Shown: positions 7,317 through 15,423, counted from the first letter of the stretch. The stretch is 40,328 bases of DNA from Amazonocrinis nigriterrae CENA67 (GCF_016056305.1 NZ_JAECZC010000051.1:1-40328); one strand, 5' to 3'. The notes: a model not told the origin generated them from the letters alone. Made by a program: numbers and translations.

Positions 7317-8669
7317 CTACAATGCTCCAGCTGCTGTTTTATCCAGTACGCCTCCACCCAAGTGAGTAGTGATATTCATTGCTTGCATGACTGGTAAACC
7401 ATTTAGCCCACTGGGGTAATCAATGACGCTAACTGCACCATTTCCTTGGCGGAAATTCCAGAAATTTTCTGTTGATAAACCTAGAACATGGCACAGCAAA
7501 ACTTTATTAGTTGCATCGTGAGCCACTATTAATCCAGTTTTGAATTGATTATCCAATGCTGCTTGCACAATCTGTTGCCAAGCTGCGACGCTACGCTCCC
7601 ACACCTGCTGTAAATTCTCTCCTTCAGGCATTTGTACACCTGCTGGCTGTGTTCGCCAGCGCTCTAATTCTCCGGGAAACTCTTGTTCTATTTCTTTTTC
7701 TAATTTTCCTTCCCAAAGTCCGTGACTGATTTCCCTTAAACCATCTTCTAATTCCAAATTTATATCGGGATGCTGATGCAAGATAATTTCTGCTGTTTCT
7801 TTAGGACGCAGCATTGAGCTACTGACAGCAAAGTCAATTGGTACATCTTGGAGAAATTCACCAGCTTTTTGTGCCTGTTGTCTACCATTGTCGTTAAGAG
7901 GAACGTCAATTTGTCCTTGAAACCTAGTTTGGCGATTCCACTCTGTTTCTCCGTGACGTACCAACAACAATCTTACCCCCTGATGCCCAGGCCGCAATGA
8001 AGGCAGAGTCTCTCCCATGTGTTGCGTCTGATTCATTGATTCTAGTTGGACTGTTTCTTCTAATCCACCAGCAAAATTCAATACAGTCAAGCCACAATTA
8101 GATTGCTGTATGGAATGGTAGCGACTTGGAGAAATTCCCAATGCTGTGCTGATCAGAGCGCGATTAATACCGTTATGCCCAACTATCACAATAGTTTCCC
8201 CTGGATGTTGGGGCAAAATTTCTTGCCAAAACTGCCGCGCTTGCTCGTATAAAGCTAGGACAGGAAAATGTTCTCTTGTTTCCCCTCCATTGTTCAGCAA
8301 CATCCGCAGTTCGTGGGGACGTTCATGCCAAATTTCATAGTCTTCAGTAAACTTCTGCTTGACATCAGATGTAAGCATTCCTTCCCACAAAGGCAAGTCA
8401 ATTTCCAGCAGTTTATCGTCTGTTTGGATCACAGCAGTCTCTCTAACATGAATTGCTAGCTCACTGTTAATGACCTGTGCTGTCTGTTTTGCTCGCTGGA
8501 GAGGACTGCTGTAAATAGCATTAAATGAAAGATTACTGAGGGCTTTGCCTACTTTCCTGGCATCGTTACGACCTTTTTCTGTTAATTCTGACACATCAGT
8601 GCGTCCTTGGATACGCCGCTCTGTGTTATAGCTGCTTTGTCCGTGGCGAACAATGATGACACGAGTCAT
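7317..8669 (-). CDS. Two-domain histidine phosphatase (phosphoglycerate mutase-like)
   Basis: A tandem duplication of the histidine phosphatase (phosphoglycerate mutase-like) domain in one 450-residue protein. Domain 1 has the phosphate-accepting RHG at residues 8-10 and a second catalytic His at 165 (IVGHNGINRALI). Domain 2 has RHG at 238-240 and His at 384 (IVAHDATNKVLL). Both active sites look complete. Cyanobacterial relatives are annotated as phosphoglycerate mutases, and one in Synechocystis has been described as a phosphoserine phosphatase, so the substrate is open. The start is supported by an AGGAGG about 10 bases upstream (minus strand, near 8680-8685). Confidence 0.85.
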   Translation of the reverse strand: MTRVIIVRHGQSSYNTERRIQGRTDVSELTEKGRNDARKVGKALSNLSFNAIYSSPLQRAKQTAQVINSELAIHVRETAVIQTDDKLLEIDLPLWEGMLTSDVKQKFTEDYEIWHERPHELRMLLNNGGETREHFPVLALYEQARQFWQEILPQHPGETIVIVGHNGINRALISTALGISPSRYHSIQQSNCGLTVLNFAGGLEETVQLESMNQTQHMGETLPSLRPGHQGVRLLLVRHGETEWNRQTRFQGQIDVPLNDNGRQQAQKAGEFLQDVPIDFAVSSSMLRPKETAEIILHQHPDINLELEDGLREISHGLWEGKLEKEIEQEFPGELERWRTQPAGVQMPEGENLQQVWERSVAAWQQIVQAALDNQFKTGLIVAHDATNKVLLCHVLGLSTENFWNFRQGNGAVSVIDYPSGLNGLPVMQAMNITTHLGGGVLDKTAAGAL

Positions 8670-9500
8670 CTAGTAAACCTCCTAAAGTAAATGCTTTCAG
8701 CCTTTAAACCCTCTAAAATGCTCATGTAATGCTTAAAAGTTTATTTCTCTGTATTTAAGCATTATTTGTGAACATATTTATACACTCATTGTCATGCTCA
8801 ACTAATGCTCACTTTGAGAGCGTACCATTTCCATATCCTGCTACCAGGGAAAGGGGGTAGACCATGAAAAGCTACCTATCTTTTTCTGTCTATGTTCTAA
8901 ACTACTTGGAAAACTACTCCAAGTAATACTCTAGTAAATCACAACATAGACACAGTAAGGAATACAAGCTAAAAAAAAGCATCTACTTGAGGGATGCGGT
9001 GATACGCAGGCTTTTCACCAGCCAATGTTGTTTAACTTGCTTGCACGACCATTGATTGAGGCTCATGTTTACAAAGGCAAATCTTTATTGTCCTAAAACA
9101 TCTGGCTACGGCTATGTAAGTGCTTTTTGACCTTTGAAGAGGTAAGGATAATCGTTGATAATCTTTTCTCTAGATGTAGAGTTTGAGTGTTGCTGATACT
9201 GAAAATTGACAGCAAAACTCAAGTGTGATGATTGATAATTCTTGGTTGACAACTAATTATTTGAGTTCTGGCATTACTTTAGAGGCTTCCAGTAGCGATC
9301 GCTTCTAGCTGTTGGAATAATAAACATAAGTAGGTCAGTGCAAATAAAGCTAATAGTATTTCACTAAATTAATGATACAAATAATTTCTCCTCTGCTCCC
9401 CTGCTCCTCTGCTCCCCTAAAGGTATCAACTTTAAAGTAAAACGGTATAACTGGTGAGGGTCATCATTTGTCCTCTCTTACAAAGTTCTGATGGTCGCAA
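8670..9500. other. Gene-free region, first half
   Basis: No protein-coding gene is visible. It should contain the promoter of the minus-strand phosphatase gene close to 8700. Short hairpins occur, among them TACTTGGA/TCCAAGTA near 8906-8928 and the terminator-like element at 8971-8997. A HIP1 site lies near 9295 and a C-rich CTCCTCTGCTCCCCTGC tract near 9388-9418. Confidence 0.6.
8971..8997 (-). terminator. Intrinsic terminator-like hairpin with T8 on the minus strand, no gene upstream
   Basis: Read on the minus strand, GCATC (8997-8993) and GATGC (8983-8979) form a short stem that is followed directly by eight Ts (8978-8971). No minus-strand coding sequence ends here; the next 1.4 kb on that side has no gene. 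It could therefore end a small RNA transcribed from about 9000-9300. The stem is only five base pairs, so a chance occurrence is possible. Confidence 0.4.
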
Positions 9501-9870
9501 AACTCCCCTCAACGCCAGGAAAGCCCAAGTCGGCTAAGCCGGACGCCAGACGCTACAACGGAGGGAACCTCCCTACCCTTCTCCTGACGGAGACGCTACG
9601 CGAACGGGAACGCAGGAGAGCGAACGGGTGACGCTCGCGCTTCTCGCGCTTCGCTCTTGAAATCGCCAGTTCCCCATCTGGCAACAAGCCCTTACGGGTG
9701 ACGCTCGTACCTCGCTAACGCTGCGAAGATCGGCAGTTGCTCGACTTGGGGAGACCCCAAGACCGCACTGCCGACCTCCTACGTCACTACCGCTACGCTA
9801 ACACCAAGACGGGGGCTGGACTAACCAAGACGGCAACTTCCTCACCAAAGGAAGCACGTGGTGTCATTAG
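9500..9870. repeat. Cluster of GC-rich interspersed repeats
   Basis: This stretch is clearly richer in GC than its surroundings and is a mosaic of short cyanobacterial palindromic repeats. They include ACGCCAGACGCTACAACGGA with AGGGAACCTCC (from 9542, almost identical to 32413), GGAGACGCTACGCGAACGGG with following GAACGCAGGAGAGCGAACGG (9589-9630, in reverse orientation near 22795), and TTGGGGAGACCCCAAGACCG (9747-9766, partly shared with 25373). The segments look like repeated insertions of small elements next to one another. No coding sequence is supported. Confidence 0.8.
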
Positions 9871-10407
9871 TAAGGGTTTCAAGCGTATTTACTTTTCGTA
9901 ATATAGTTTGGTTTATTCCCACCGACTTACTTATCTAACTAAAGAGTGAGAGAATTTTCATTCTAATTTCATTATTGGATGAAATCTTTATAATATTAAG
10001 TCAACAGTAAGTTTTAACTAATAATTAAGAATCAAATATATTTGATTCTTAATTATTCTTGAGCGAAAAATTAAAAAGCTTGCTAATCAAGCCTTATCAA
10101 GCTTTTACTGAAATAGATGTGTATACAATATATTTGATTAATTATTATTAACTTAGCTAAATAATTTTCTCTATCTATTAAAAATATAGAGATGAACTAA
10201 TAAATACTTTCTTATAAAAATCATTCTTAAGATAGTGTTTTTATCTTGATATTTCAGAAAATATATTTACTGAGAAATAAATATCTAGGTAAAAAGATTT
10301 TTATTTGAATAAACTAAGCATCACTCAAAGTACAAAAAAACTCAAGACTAAATTTTATGTTTACTCAAAAAGTCATGATAGCGCGTAAATACTTGAAGTA
10401 AAAAGCA
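9871..10407. other. AT-rich gene-free leader of the respiratory operon
   Basis: About 540 bp that are very AT-rich and carry no gene. The region should contain the promoter and regulatory sites of the DUF2231-cox operon. Apart from the two inverted repeats at 10020-10106 I see no recognisable NtcA-type GTA-N8-TAC site or strong ribosome-binding site before the first ATG. Confidence 0.55.
10020..10057. repeat. 38-bp perfect palindrome
   Basis: AATAATTAAGAATCAAATA (10020-10038) is followed without a spacer by its exact reverse complement (10039-10057). It lies about 350 bp upstream of the respiratory operon in AT-rich DNA. A second inverted repeat, AAAAGCTTG (10074-10082) and CAAGCTTTT (10098-10106), follows. 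The palindrome could be a regulator binding site, a cruciform or a transcript 3' end. Confidence 0.9.
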
Positions 10408-10923
10408 ATGCTTGCTCTGCCTCTGAATAGCGAAAATCTACCATACCCTGACCCCATACATCCCATCATCGTCCACTTTGTAATTGCGATGGTATTTTTT
10501 TCATTTTTCTGTGATGTGGTGGGCTATTTCACTCACAATTTGCGTTTATTTGAAGTCAGCTTCTGGAATATGTTTGTGGCTTCGGGAGCCATTTTTCTAG
10601 CGGTTATCTTTGGTCAGTTTGAAGCAGGTTTAGCACAAGTCTCAAAAGCAGCCGAGCCAACACTGAATTTTCATACAGTCATGGGTTGGTCGCTGTCGGT
10701 GATTGTTGTTGGGATAACAGCTTGGCGTTATGTAATCCGTGATCGCCTACGCCGGGGACAACGCGATCGCCATTCCTCAAAAATACCACCTGCTTACCTT
10801 GGTGTCGCAACGTTTTTGATTTGTCTGGTGTGCTTGCAAGTATATCTAGGAAGCAAACTATTTTGGGTCTATGGGTTTCATGTCAAGCCTGTAGTTGAAG
10901 CGATGAAGCAGGGGGTGTTGTGA
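10408..10923 (+). CDS. DUF2231 membrane protein, first of a pair
   Basis: A 171-residue integral membrane protein of the DUF2231 type with about four hydrophobic segments. The family's N-terminal motif is clear: PDPIHPIIVHFVIAMVFF near residues 15-32, with two His residues at the start of the first helix. Another His lies in NFHTVMGW at the third helix and one in YGFHVKP near the C-terminus. Such repeated helix-end histidines are compatible with haem binding, but that is inference. It is the first gene of the oxidase operon; its TGA overlaps the ATG of the next DUF2231 gene (TGATG), so translation is probably coupled. Its molecular role is not established. Confidence 0.82.
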   Translation: MLALPLNSENLPYPDPIHPIIVHFVIAMVFFSFFCDVVGYFTHNLRLFEVSFWNMFVASGAIFLAVIFGQFEAGLAQVSKAAEPTLNFHTVMGWSLSVIVVGITAWRYVIRDRLRRGQRDRHSSKIPPAYLGVATFLICLVCLQVYLGSKLFWVYGFHVKPVVEAMKQGVL

Positions 10924-11528
10924 TGAACTCGCAACTAATTGACCAGTTAAGGTTACCGCTGAATGCTAACGGTCTACCCTACGAAATTCCCATACATCCG
11001 CAGTTAGTGCATCTGACATTGGGTTTATTTATTATCAGCATCTTATTTGACATAGCAGGAGCTATTTTCCCCACAGAACGATTTATTTTCAAATTTTTGG
11101 GTCTGACTGCCATCCGTTCTGGATTCTTCGATGTGGGCTGGTACAACCTAGTAGGAGCAGCTGTTGTCACATTTTTTACCGTTGCATTTGGTTTTTTCGA
11201 GTTATTACTGGCGAACCCACCAGTTAATCAAAAGAGTGATTGGGGGTTGAATGCTGGTTGGACAATGCTTTTGCATGGTTTGGGTGGTGTTTTGCTGTTG
11301 GGAATTATTGTTGCCATGACTGTATGGAGAGGTTTGCAACGCGATCGCACTCGCAAAGATGCTTCCAGACAAGTGCAGTGGAGCTATTTATTAGTAGGCA
11401 TTGCCATGCTAGGCATATTGTACGTTCATGGAACTTTAGGGGCACACCTAGGAGAGCAATTCGGGATTCATGTAACTGCTGCTGAGTTGCTGAGGAATGG
11501 CAAAAACCCTAATTTACTACTCCAATAA
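10923..11528 (+). CDS. DUF2231 membrane protein, second of a pair
   Basis: Paralogue of the preceding gene. Both begin with a PLN-x(3)-LPY stretch and then an IHP-x(3)-H motif (here IPIHPQLVHLTLGLF near residues 20-34). The 201-residue protein has about four membrane segments with additional His residues in LLHGLGGVLLLG and GAHLGEQFGIHV. ATG at 10923 shares its A with the TGA of the first gene; a GTG just before it is a less likely start. About 90 bp separate it from coxB, including an STRR. Its position at the head of a quinol-oxidase-type operon suggests an accessory or electron-transfer subunit. Confidence 0.82.
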   Translation: MNSQLIDQLRLPLNANGLPYEIPIHPQLVHLTLGLFIISILFDIAGAIFPTERFIFKFLGLTAIRSGFFDVGWYNLVGAAVVTFFTVAFGFFELLLANPPVNQKSDWGLNAGWTMLLHGLGGVLLLGIIVAMTVWRGLQRDRTRKDASRQVQWSYLLVGIAMLGILYVHGTLGAHLGEQFGIHVTAAELLRNGKNPNLLLQ

Positions 11529-11592
11529 AATAAGTAATTCGGTGGAAACAAACCAAACTATGTGACGAAACATAAATGGGCTTGAAACTCTT

Positions 11593-11616
11593 ACAAATGA
11601 CAAATGACAAATGACA
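11593..11616. repeat. STRR abutting the coxB start codon
   Basis: Three and a half copies of the heptamer ACAAATG end 4 bp before the ATG at 11621. No Shine-Dalgarno sequence remains upstream of that ATG. Confidence 0.85.
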
Positions 11617-11620
11617 GTCT

Positions 11621-12547
11621 ATGGTGAGAATTTTAGAATATTTACTAATAGCTGGTTATATTGCAGTTTTGCTCGTCGTCAGCCATTGGATTGGGCAGCA
11701 GGCGTTTTCTTGGATGCCTGCTGAAGCGACAGCAGAAGCACAAAAGGTAGATGATTTGTTTAGCTTTTTAGTCTCAATTGGGGCATTCATTTTCCTGGGG
11801 CTTAACAGCATGATGTTGTATTCAGTTATTTTTTTTCGCGCGCCCAAGGAAGACTACACTGAAGGCCATCCCTCTAGAGGTGATGTGAGGCTAGAAATTT
11901 TGTGGACGGCAACCCCAATTTTGTTAGTGCTGTGGATTGCTTTTCAAGGCTTCAATATTTATCAGCAATTAAACATCATAGGCTTGCAGCAAATTGTACA
12001 TTTGCATACGCCTCTAGAACCGGAACCAGCTTATGCCGCAGAAATCAGCGATGTTCCCAAACCAGCAGTTGAAACTATTGAAGTCTTTGTCAAGCAGTGG
12101 GATTGGTCTTTTCGCTATCCGAATAATGTCATTAGTAATGAATTACACCTACCTGTAAACCTTTCTACTCGCCTCAATATGCACGCTAAAGACGTGCTTC
12201 ACAGTTTTTACGTCCCTGAGTTCCGCTTACAGCAGTATATTGTCCCCGGACGCAATATTGATCTTGTGCTAACGCCCATTCGCACAGGCAAATACCATTT
12301 AAAAGATTCTCTATTCAGCGGTACTTACTTTTCTTTGCTAGATGCGAATGTATACGTTGAATCTCCCGAAAAATATAACCAGTGGCTCAACCAGACGGCT
12401 ACTCAAGAACCAGCTTCAGCAACAAATCAAGCAGTTGTCGAGTATACCCAACCACCAAAGACATGGTTTAAGACTAGCTGGTACACTGTCGCACCAGCAC
12501 AACCCTATGTGATTACAGGCAAAGGGAAAGTAACCAATGACACATAA
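11621..12547 (+). CDS. ctaC: Terminal oxidase subunit II, CuA-less (ARTO type)
   Basis: Subunit II of a haem-copper terminal oxidase: two N-terminal membrane helices (about residues 5-25 and 50-72), then a periplasmic/lumenal cupredoxin domain with VFVKQWDWSFRYP near 155-167 and DVLHSFYVPEFRLQQYIVPG near 191-210. The CuA-binding loop is degenerate. Where cytochrome c oxidases have C-x3-C-x3-H-x2-M, this protein reads DSLFSGTYFSLL (229-240), so both Cys, the His and the Met are all replaced. This is the mark of the cyanobacterial alternative respiratory terminal oxidase, believed to oxidise plastoquinol rather than cytochrome c or plastocyanin. It overlaps the next gene by 11 bp. In Nostoc-type genomes comparable operons are linked to heterocyst respiration. 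Confidence 0.9.
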   Translation: MVRILEYLLIAGYIAVLLVVSHWIGQQAFSWMPAEATAEAQKVDDLFSFLVSIGAFIFLGLNSMMLYSVIFFRAPKEDYTEGHPSRGDVRLEILWTATPILLVLWIAFQGFNIYQQLNIIGLQQIVHLHTPLEPEPAYAAEISDVPKPAVETIEVFVKQWDWSFRYPNNVISNELHLPVNLSTRLNMHAKDVLHSFYVPEFRLQQYIVPGRNIDLVLTPIRTGKYHLKDSLFSGTYFSLLDANVYVESPEKYNQWLNQTATQEPASATNQAVVEYTQPPKTWFKTSWYTVAPAQPYVITGKGKVTNDT

Positions 12548-14222
12548 TCCCATTGAAAAAATAACTGAAGCTAGGGAGTCTGTTGATAACTGGCGACGCT
12601 ATTTCAGCTTCAGCACTGACCATAAGGTCATCGGTGTTCAATACATGGTGACCACCTTCATTTTCTTTCTGATCGGTGGGCTATTGGCCATGATCATTCG
12701 TGCTGAACTGATCACCCCCGAATTAAATGTTGTTGACCGCCCCCTCTACAATGGCTTGTTTACCATGCACGGGACAATCATGATTTTCTTGTGGATTATC
12801 CCGTTCAATGCTGGTATTTCTAACTACTTAGTACCGTTGATGATTGGAGCGCGGGATATGGCGTTTCCCTTGCTTAACGCCATCTCTTTTTGGATGATTC
12901 CACCAGCCAGTATTTTATTACTAGCTAGCTTCTTACTGCCCAATGGTACCGCGCAGTCTGGTTGGTGGTCTTATCCACCAATTAGTCTGCAAATTCCGCC
13001 TGGTCAACCGATTAATGGTGAATTTGTTTGGATTGTAAGTTTGCTGCTGATAGGCATTTCTTCAATCATGGGGGCTATTAACTTTGTCACCACTATTTTT
13101 TGGATGCGGGCACCAGGGATGACGTTTTTTCGGATGCCTGTGTTTGTTTGGTCAGTTCTCAGCGCTCAGTTGTTGCAATTGATTAATTTACCCTCTTTAA
13201 CAGGCGTATTGATCCTACTTTTATTTGACCTGGCATTTGGTACACATTTCTTCAAACCTTCGGAGGGTGGCGATCCAATTATTTATCAGCACCTATTTTG
13301 GTTCTACTCTCATCCAGCAGTTTACATCATGGCACTACCAGCCTTTGGAATTTTTGCGGAAGTGCTGCCTGCATTTTCCCGCAATCCTCTGTTTGGCTAT
13401 CGGTCATTAGCTATTGCTTCGTTAGGCATTGCTTTGGTTAGTATCTTCGTTTGGGTACATCATATGTTCACCAGTGCTACCCCTGGTTGGATGCGGATGA
13501 CCTTCATGGTTACTTCCATGTTAGTTGCTGTGCCTACTGGTGTTAAAGCATTTGGCTGGACTGCCACAATTTGGAAGAGCAAGCTGCACCTAGAAACACC
13601 AATGCTGTTTGCTATGGGAGGTGCAGCCATGTTTATTTTCGGTGGTGTTACCGGAGTGATGCTAGCTGCAACACCGTTTGATATTCACGTCCACAACACT
13701 TATTTTGTAGTGGGTCATTTCCACTACATTGTTTTTAATACCATCACAATGGCAATCTTTGCAGCCATTTACTTCTGGTTTCCTAAAATCACTGGCAGGA
13801 TGTATGCCGAAGGTTGGGGTAAGCTGCATTTTTGGTTGACCTTTATCCCTGCCAACCTCACCTTCTTCTCCATGCACCCGTTGGGTTTGCAGGGAATGTT
13901 ACGCCGAGTTTCTTCTTATGACCCACGCTATCAGGGATGGAACATCATCGCTAGTCTAGGGGCGTTCTTGCTGGGTGCATCCATACTGCCCTTTATTGCT
14001 AACATTGTGGTTTCCTGGTTATACGGGCCGAAAGCAGTTGATAATCCTTGGCACGCCAGCGGTTTAGAATGGACAACCTCTTCACCACCACCCCCAGATA
14101 ACTTTGAGGAGATTCCAATTGTCAGAAGGCCTCCCTACGACTATGGCGATCCCAAATACTCAGTCATAGAACCTACTGACGACAACGAGTCAGGAAGCCA
14201 AGGACTGGGTACTAGGTACTAG
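12537..14222 (+). CDS. ctaD: Haem-copper oxidase subunit I (ARTO)
   Basis: Catalytic subunit with about 12 membrane helices in 561 residues. Visible ligands: low-spin haem His78 (FTMHGTIMIF) and His396, high-spin haem His394 (FVVGHFHY), and CuB ligands His259 and His308-His309 (VWVHHMFTS). The helix VI motif reads YSHPAVY (257-263) instead of xGHPEVY; this Tyr-Ser form defines type A2 enzymes, in which Tyr/Ser replace the proton-channel Glu. The active-site Tyr263 is present. The gene overlaps coxB by 11 bp, implying coupled translation. The last residues (GLGTRY) and the TAG stop are encoded by an STRR repeat, so the native C-terminus may have been altered. Confidence 0.95.
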   Translation: MTHNPIEKITEARESVDNWRRYFSFSTDHKVIGVQYMVTTFIFFLIGGLLAMIIRAELITPELNVVDRPLYNGLFTMHGTIMIFLWIIPFNAGISNYLVPLMIGARDMAFPLLNAISFWMIPPASILLLASFLLPNGTAQSGWWSYPPISLQIPPGQPINGEFVWIVSLLLIGISSIMGAINFVTTIFWMRAPGMTFFRMPVFVWSVLSAQLLQLINLPSLTGVLILLLFDLAFGTHFFKPSEGGDPIIYQHLFWFYSHPAVYIMALPAFGIFAEVLPAFSRNPLFGYRSLAIASLGIALVSIFVWVHHMFTSATPGWMRMTFMVTSMLVAVPTGVKAFGWTATIWKSKLHLETPMLFAMGGAAMFIFGGVTGVMLAATPFDIHVHNTYFVVGHFHYIVFNTITMAIFAAIYFWFPKITGRMYAEGWGKLHFWLTFIPANLTFFSMHPLGLQGMLRRVSSYDPRYQGWNIIASLGAFLLGASILPFIANIVVSWLYGPKAVDNPWHASGLEWTTSSPPPPDNFEEIPIVRRPPYDYGDPKYSVIEPTDDNESGSQGLGTRY

Positions 14223-14335
14223 GTACTGGGTACTGGGTACTGGGTACTAGGAAATAGATATAGTTCTAAATTTTTTAACGCCCTATGCCCTATGCCCAAT
14301 TCCCTATTCCCTATTCCCTATTCCCTATTCCCAAT
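14205..14335. repeat. Two STRR arrays between the subunit I and III genes
   Basis: Positions 14205-14251 are about seven copies of GGTACT(A/G), overlapping the 3' end of the subunit I gene. Positions 14281-14335 are CCCTATG/CCCTATT heptamers. Together they fill nearly all of the 125-bp gap between the two cox genes. Confidence 0.9.
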
Positions 14336-14346
14336 TTCGCAAAATT

Positions 14347-15045
14347 ATGCAACGTCGCTTTTTTCAATCTCGTATTGTCCAACGTCGCACCATCTATATA
14401 GATGAAAGTCCTGTCCGTTTTGAGCGGTGGCGGCGACGCTTACCAAATAAGGCACAGCGCTTTTTACCTAGTGGTGGCGGAAGTGCTGAAGATCATCATG
14501 GCAAAGCAATATTCGGGTTCACCGTGTTCCTCTTGTCAGAAAGCTTAGTCTTTTTGAGTTTTATCTTGACATACATTGGTCTGCGATTGACTCATTCAAA
14601 AAATTGGCTACCACCTGGTGTTTCAGGGCCAGAATTGTCTAATTTGGTGATTATCAACACGGTGATACTGCTTTCCAGTAGCGGAGTAATTCAATTTGCA
14701 GAAAACGCTCTCCAGCACCGAGAAATCATTAAATTCCGTTTGTTCTGGTTGATGACAATTTGCATGGGAACCTACTTCTTAATCGGTCAAGCAATTGAGT
14801 GGAGCAAACTCGATTTTGGGTTAAACACAGGATTAGTTGGTTCAACATTCTATTTATTGACAGGTTTCCACGGTCTGCATGTTCTTGCTGGCGTTCTTCT
14901 CCAAATAATTATGCTTGCCCGCTCCTTCATTCCAGGTAACTATCACAAGGGTCACTTTGGTGCAAGTGCGACAACTCTATTTTGGCACTTTGTTGATGTG
15001 ATTTGGGTCTTTTTATTCTCTATTATCTACCTTTGGCGAGCCTAG
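14347..15045 (+). CDS. ctaE: Haem-copper oxidase subunit III (ARTO)
   Basis: Subunit III of the oxidase, 232 residues. An N-terminal arginine-rich hydrophilic extension of about 50 residues (RRFFQSRIVQRR and RFERWRRRLPNK) is followed by five hydrophobic segments. Family landmarks are HHGKAIFGFTVFLLSESLVF near 54-73, LLTGFHGLHVLAGVLLQIIM near 168-187 and LFWHFVDVIWVFLFSIIYLW near the C-terminus. The subunit does not bind metals but stabilises the active site and proton uptake in related enzymes. No clear ribosome-binding site precedes the ATG, which follows an STRR array. The basic extension may be a cytoplasmic anchor; its meaning is unknown. Confidence 0.92.
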   Translation: MQRRFFQSRIVQRRTIYIDESPVRFERWRRRLPNKAQRFLPSGGGSAEDHHGKAIFGFTVFLLSESLVFLSFILTYIGLRLTHSKNWLPPGVSGPELSNLVIINTVILLSSSGVIQFAENALQHREIIKFRLFWLMTICMGTYFLIGQAIEWSKLDFGLNTGLVGSTFYLLTGFHGLHVLAGVLLQIIMLARSFIPGNYHKGHFGASATTLFWHFVDVIWVFLFSIIYLWRA

Positions 15046-15071
15046 AAGTATTGCGAAATACTTGTATTTTT
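15046..15071 (+). terminator. Terminator-like hairpin immediately after the subunit III stop codon
   Basis: AAGTATT (15046-15052), loop GCGA, AATACTT (15057-15063), then GTATTTTT. It begins directly after the TAG at 15043-15045, and the next gene's AGGAGG (15072-15077) follows at once. This arrangement suggests a partial terminator or RNA-processing site that could lower expression of the two downstream genes relative to cox. Confidence 0.55.
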
Positions 15072-15082
15072 AGGAGGTATTT

Positions 15083-15325
15083 ATGAATTTATTCTTAGCA
15101 CAAGAATTGCCATCACCGAGAGCGATTGAAGGAGCTAGCCCACTAGATAAAAACCAAGATCCATTAATTGCCCACCGTCTACAAAAAGAACAGTATATCG
15201 GCATTGTTGGGCTAGCGATCGCTCTAGTCGCTGCTGTAGGCTTTTTTAGCCGCAGAGTTGAATATGCGATTGTGTTTGCTCTTGTTCTCAGCACCATTTT
15301 AATCGCTTTGTTTTTAGTTGTATAA
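15083..15325 (+). CDS. Small membrane protein in the oxidase operon
   Basis: An 80-residue protein with two predicted membrane helices (about residues 37-54 and 61-80) and a hydrophilic N-terminal third containing PSPRAIEGASPLDKNQDPL. It has the best ribosome-binding site of the operon (AGGAGG ending 5 bases before ATG). I do not recognise the family. Size, topology and place after subunit III resemble the small subunit IV-like proteins of haem-copper oxidases, so it may be an oxidase accessory subunit. That is inference from context. Confidence 0.75.
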   Translation: MNLFLAQELPSPRAIEGASPLDKNQDPLIAHRLQKEQYIGIVGLAIALVAAVGFFSRRVEYAIVFALVLSTILIALFLVV

Positions 15326-15332
15326 CAAGTTT

Positions 15333-15392
15333 GTCAGTGGTCAGTGGTCAGTGGTCACAAAACAACTAACAACTAACAACTAACAACTGACA
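15333..15392. repeat. STRR arrays upstream of the NDH-2 gene
   Basis: Three to four copies of GTCAGTG (15333-15357) followed by ACAACTA/ACAACTG units (15360-15392), the same unit as at 66-146. Confidence 0.88.
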
Positions 15393-15423
15393 AATACTTT
15401 AACAAGAATTGGGAGAGTATTTT

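Noticed and set aside
9490-9640. Plus-strand frame beginning ATGGTCGCAAAACTC
   Set aside because: It is short and runs through the GC-rich repeat mosaic, giving Arg/Glu-rich repeat translation.
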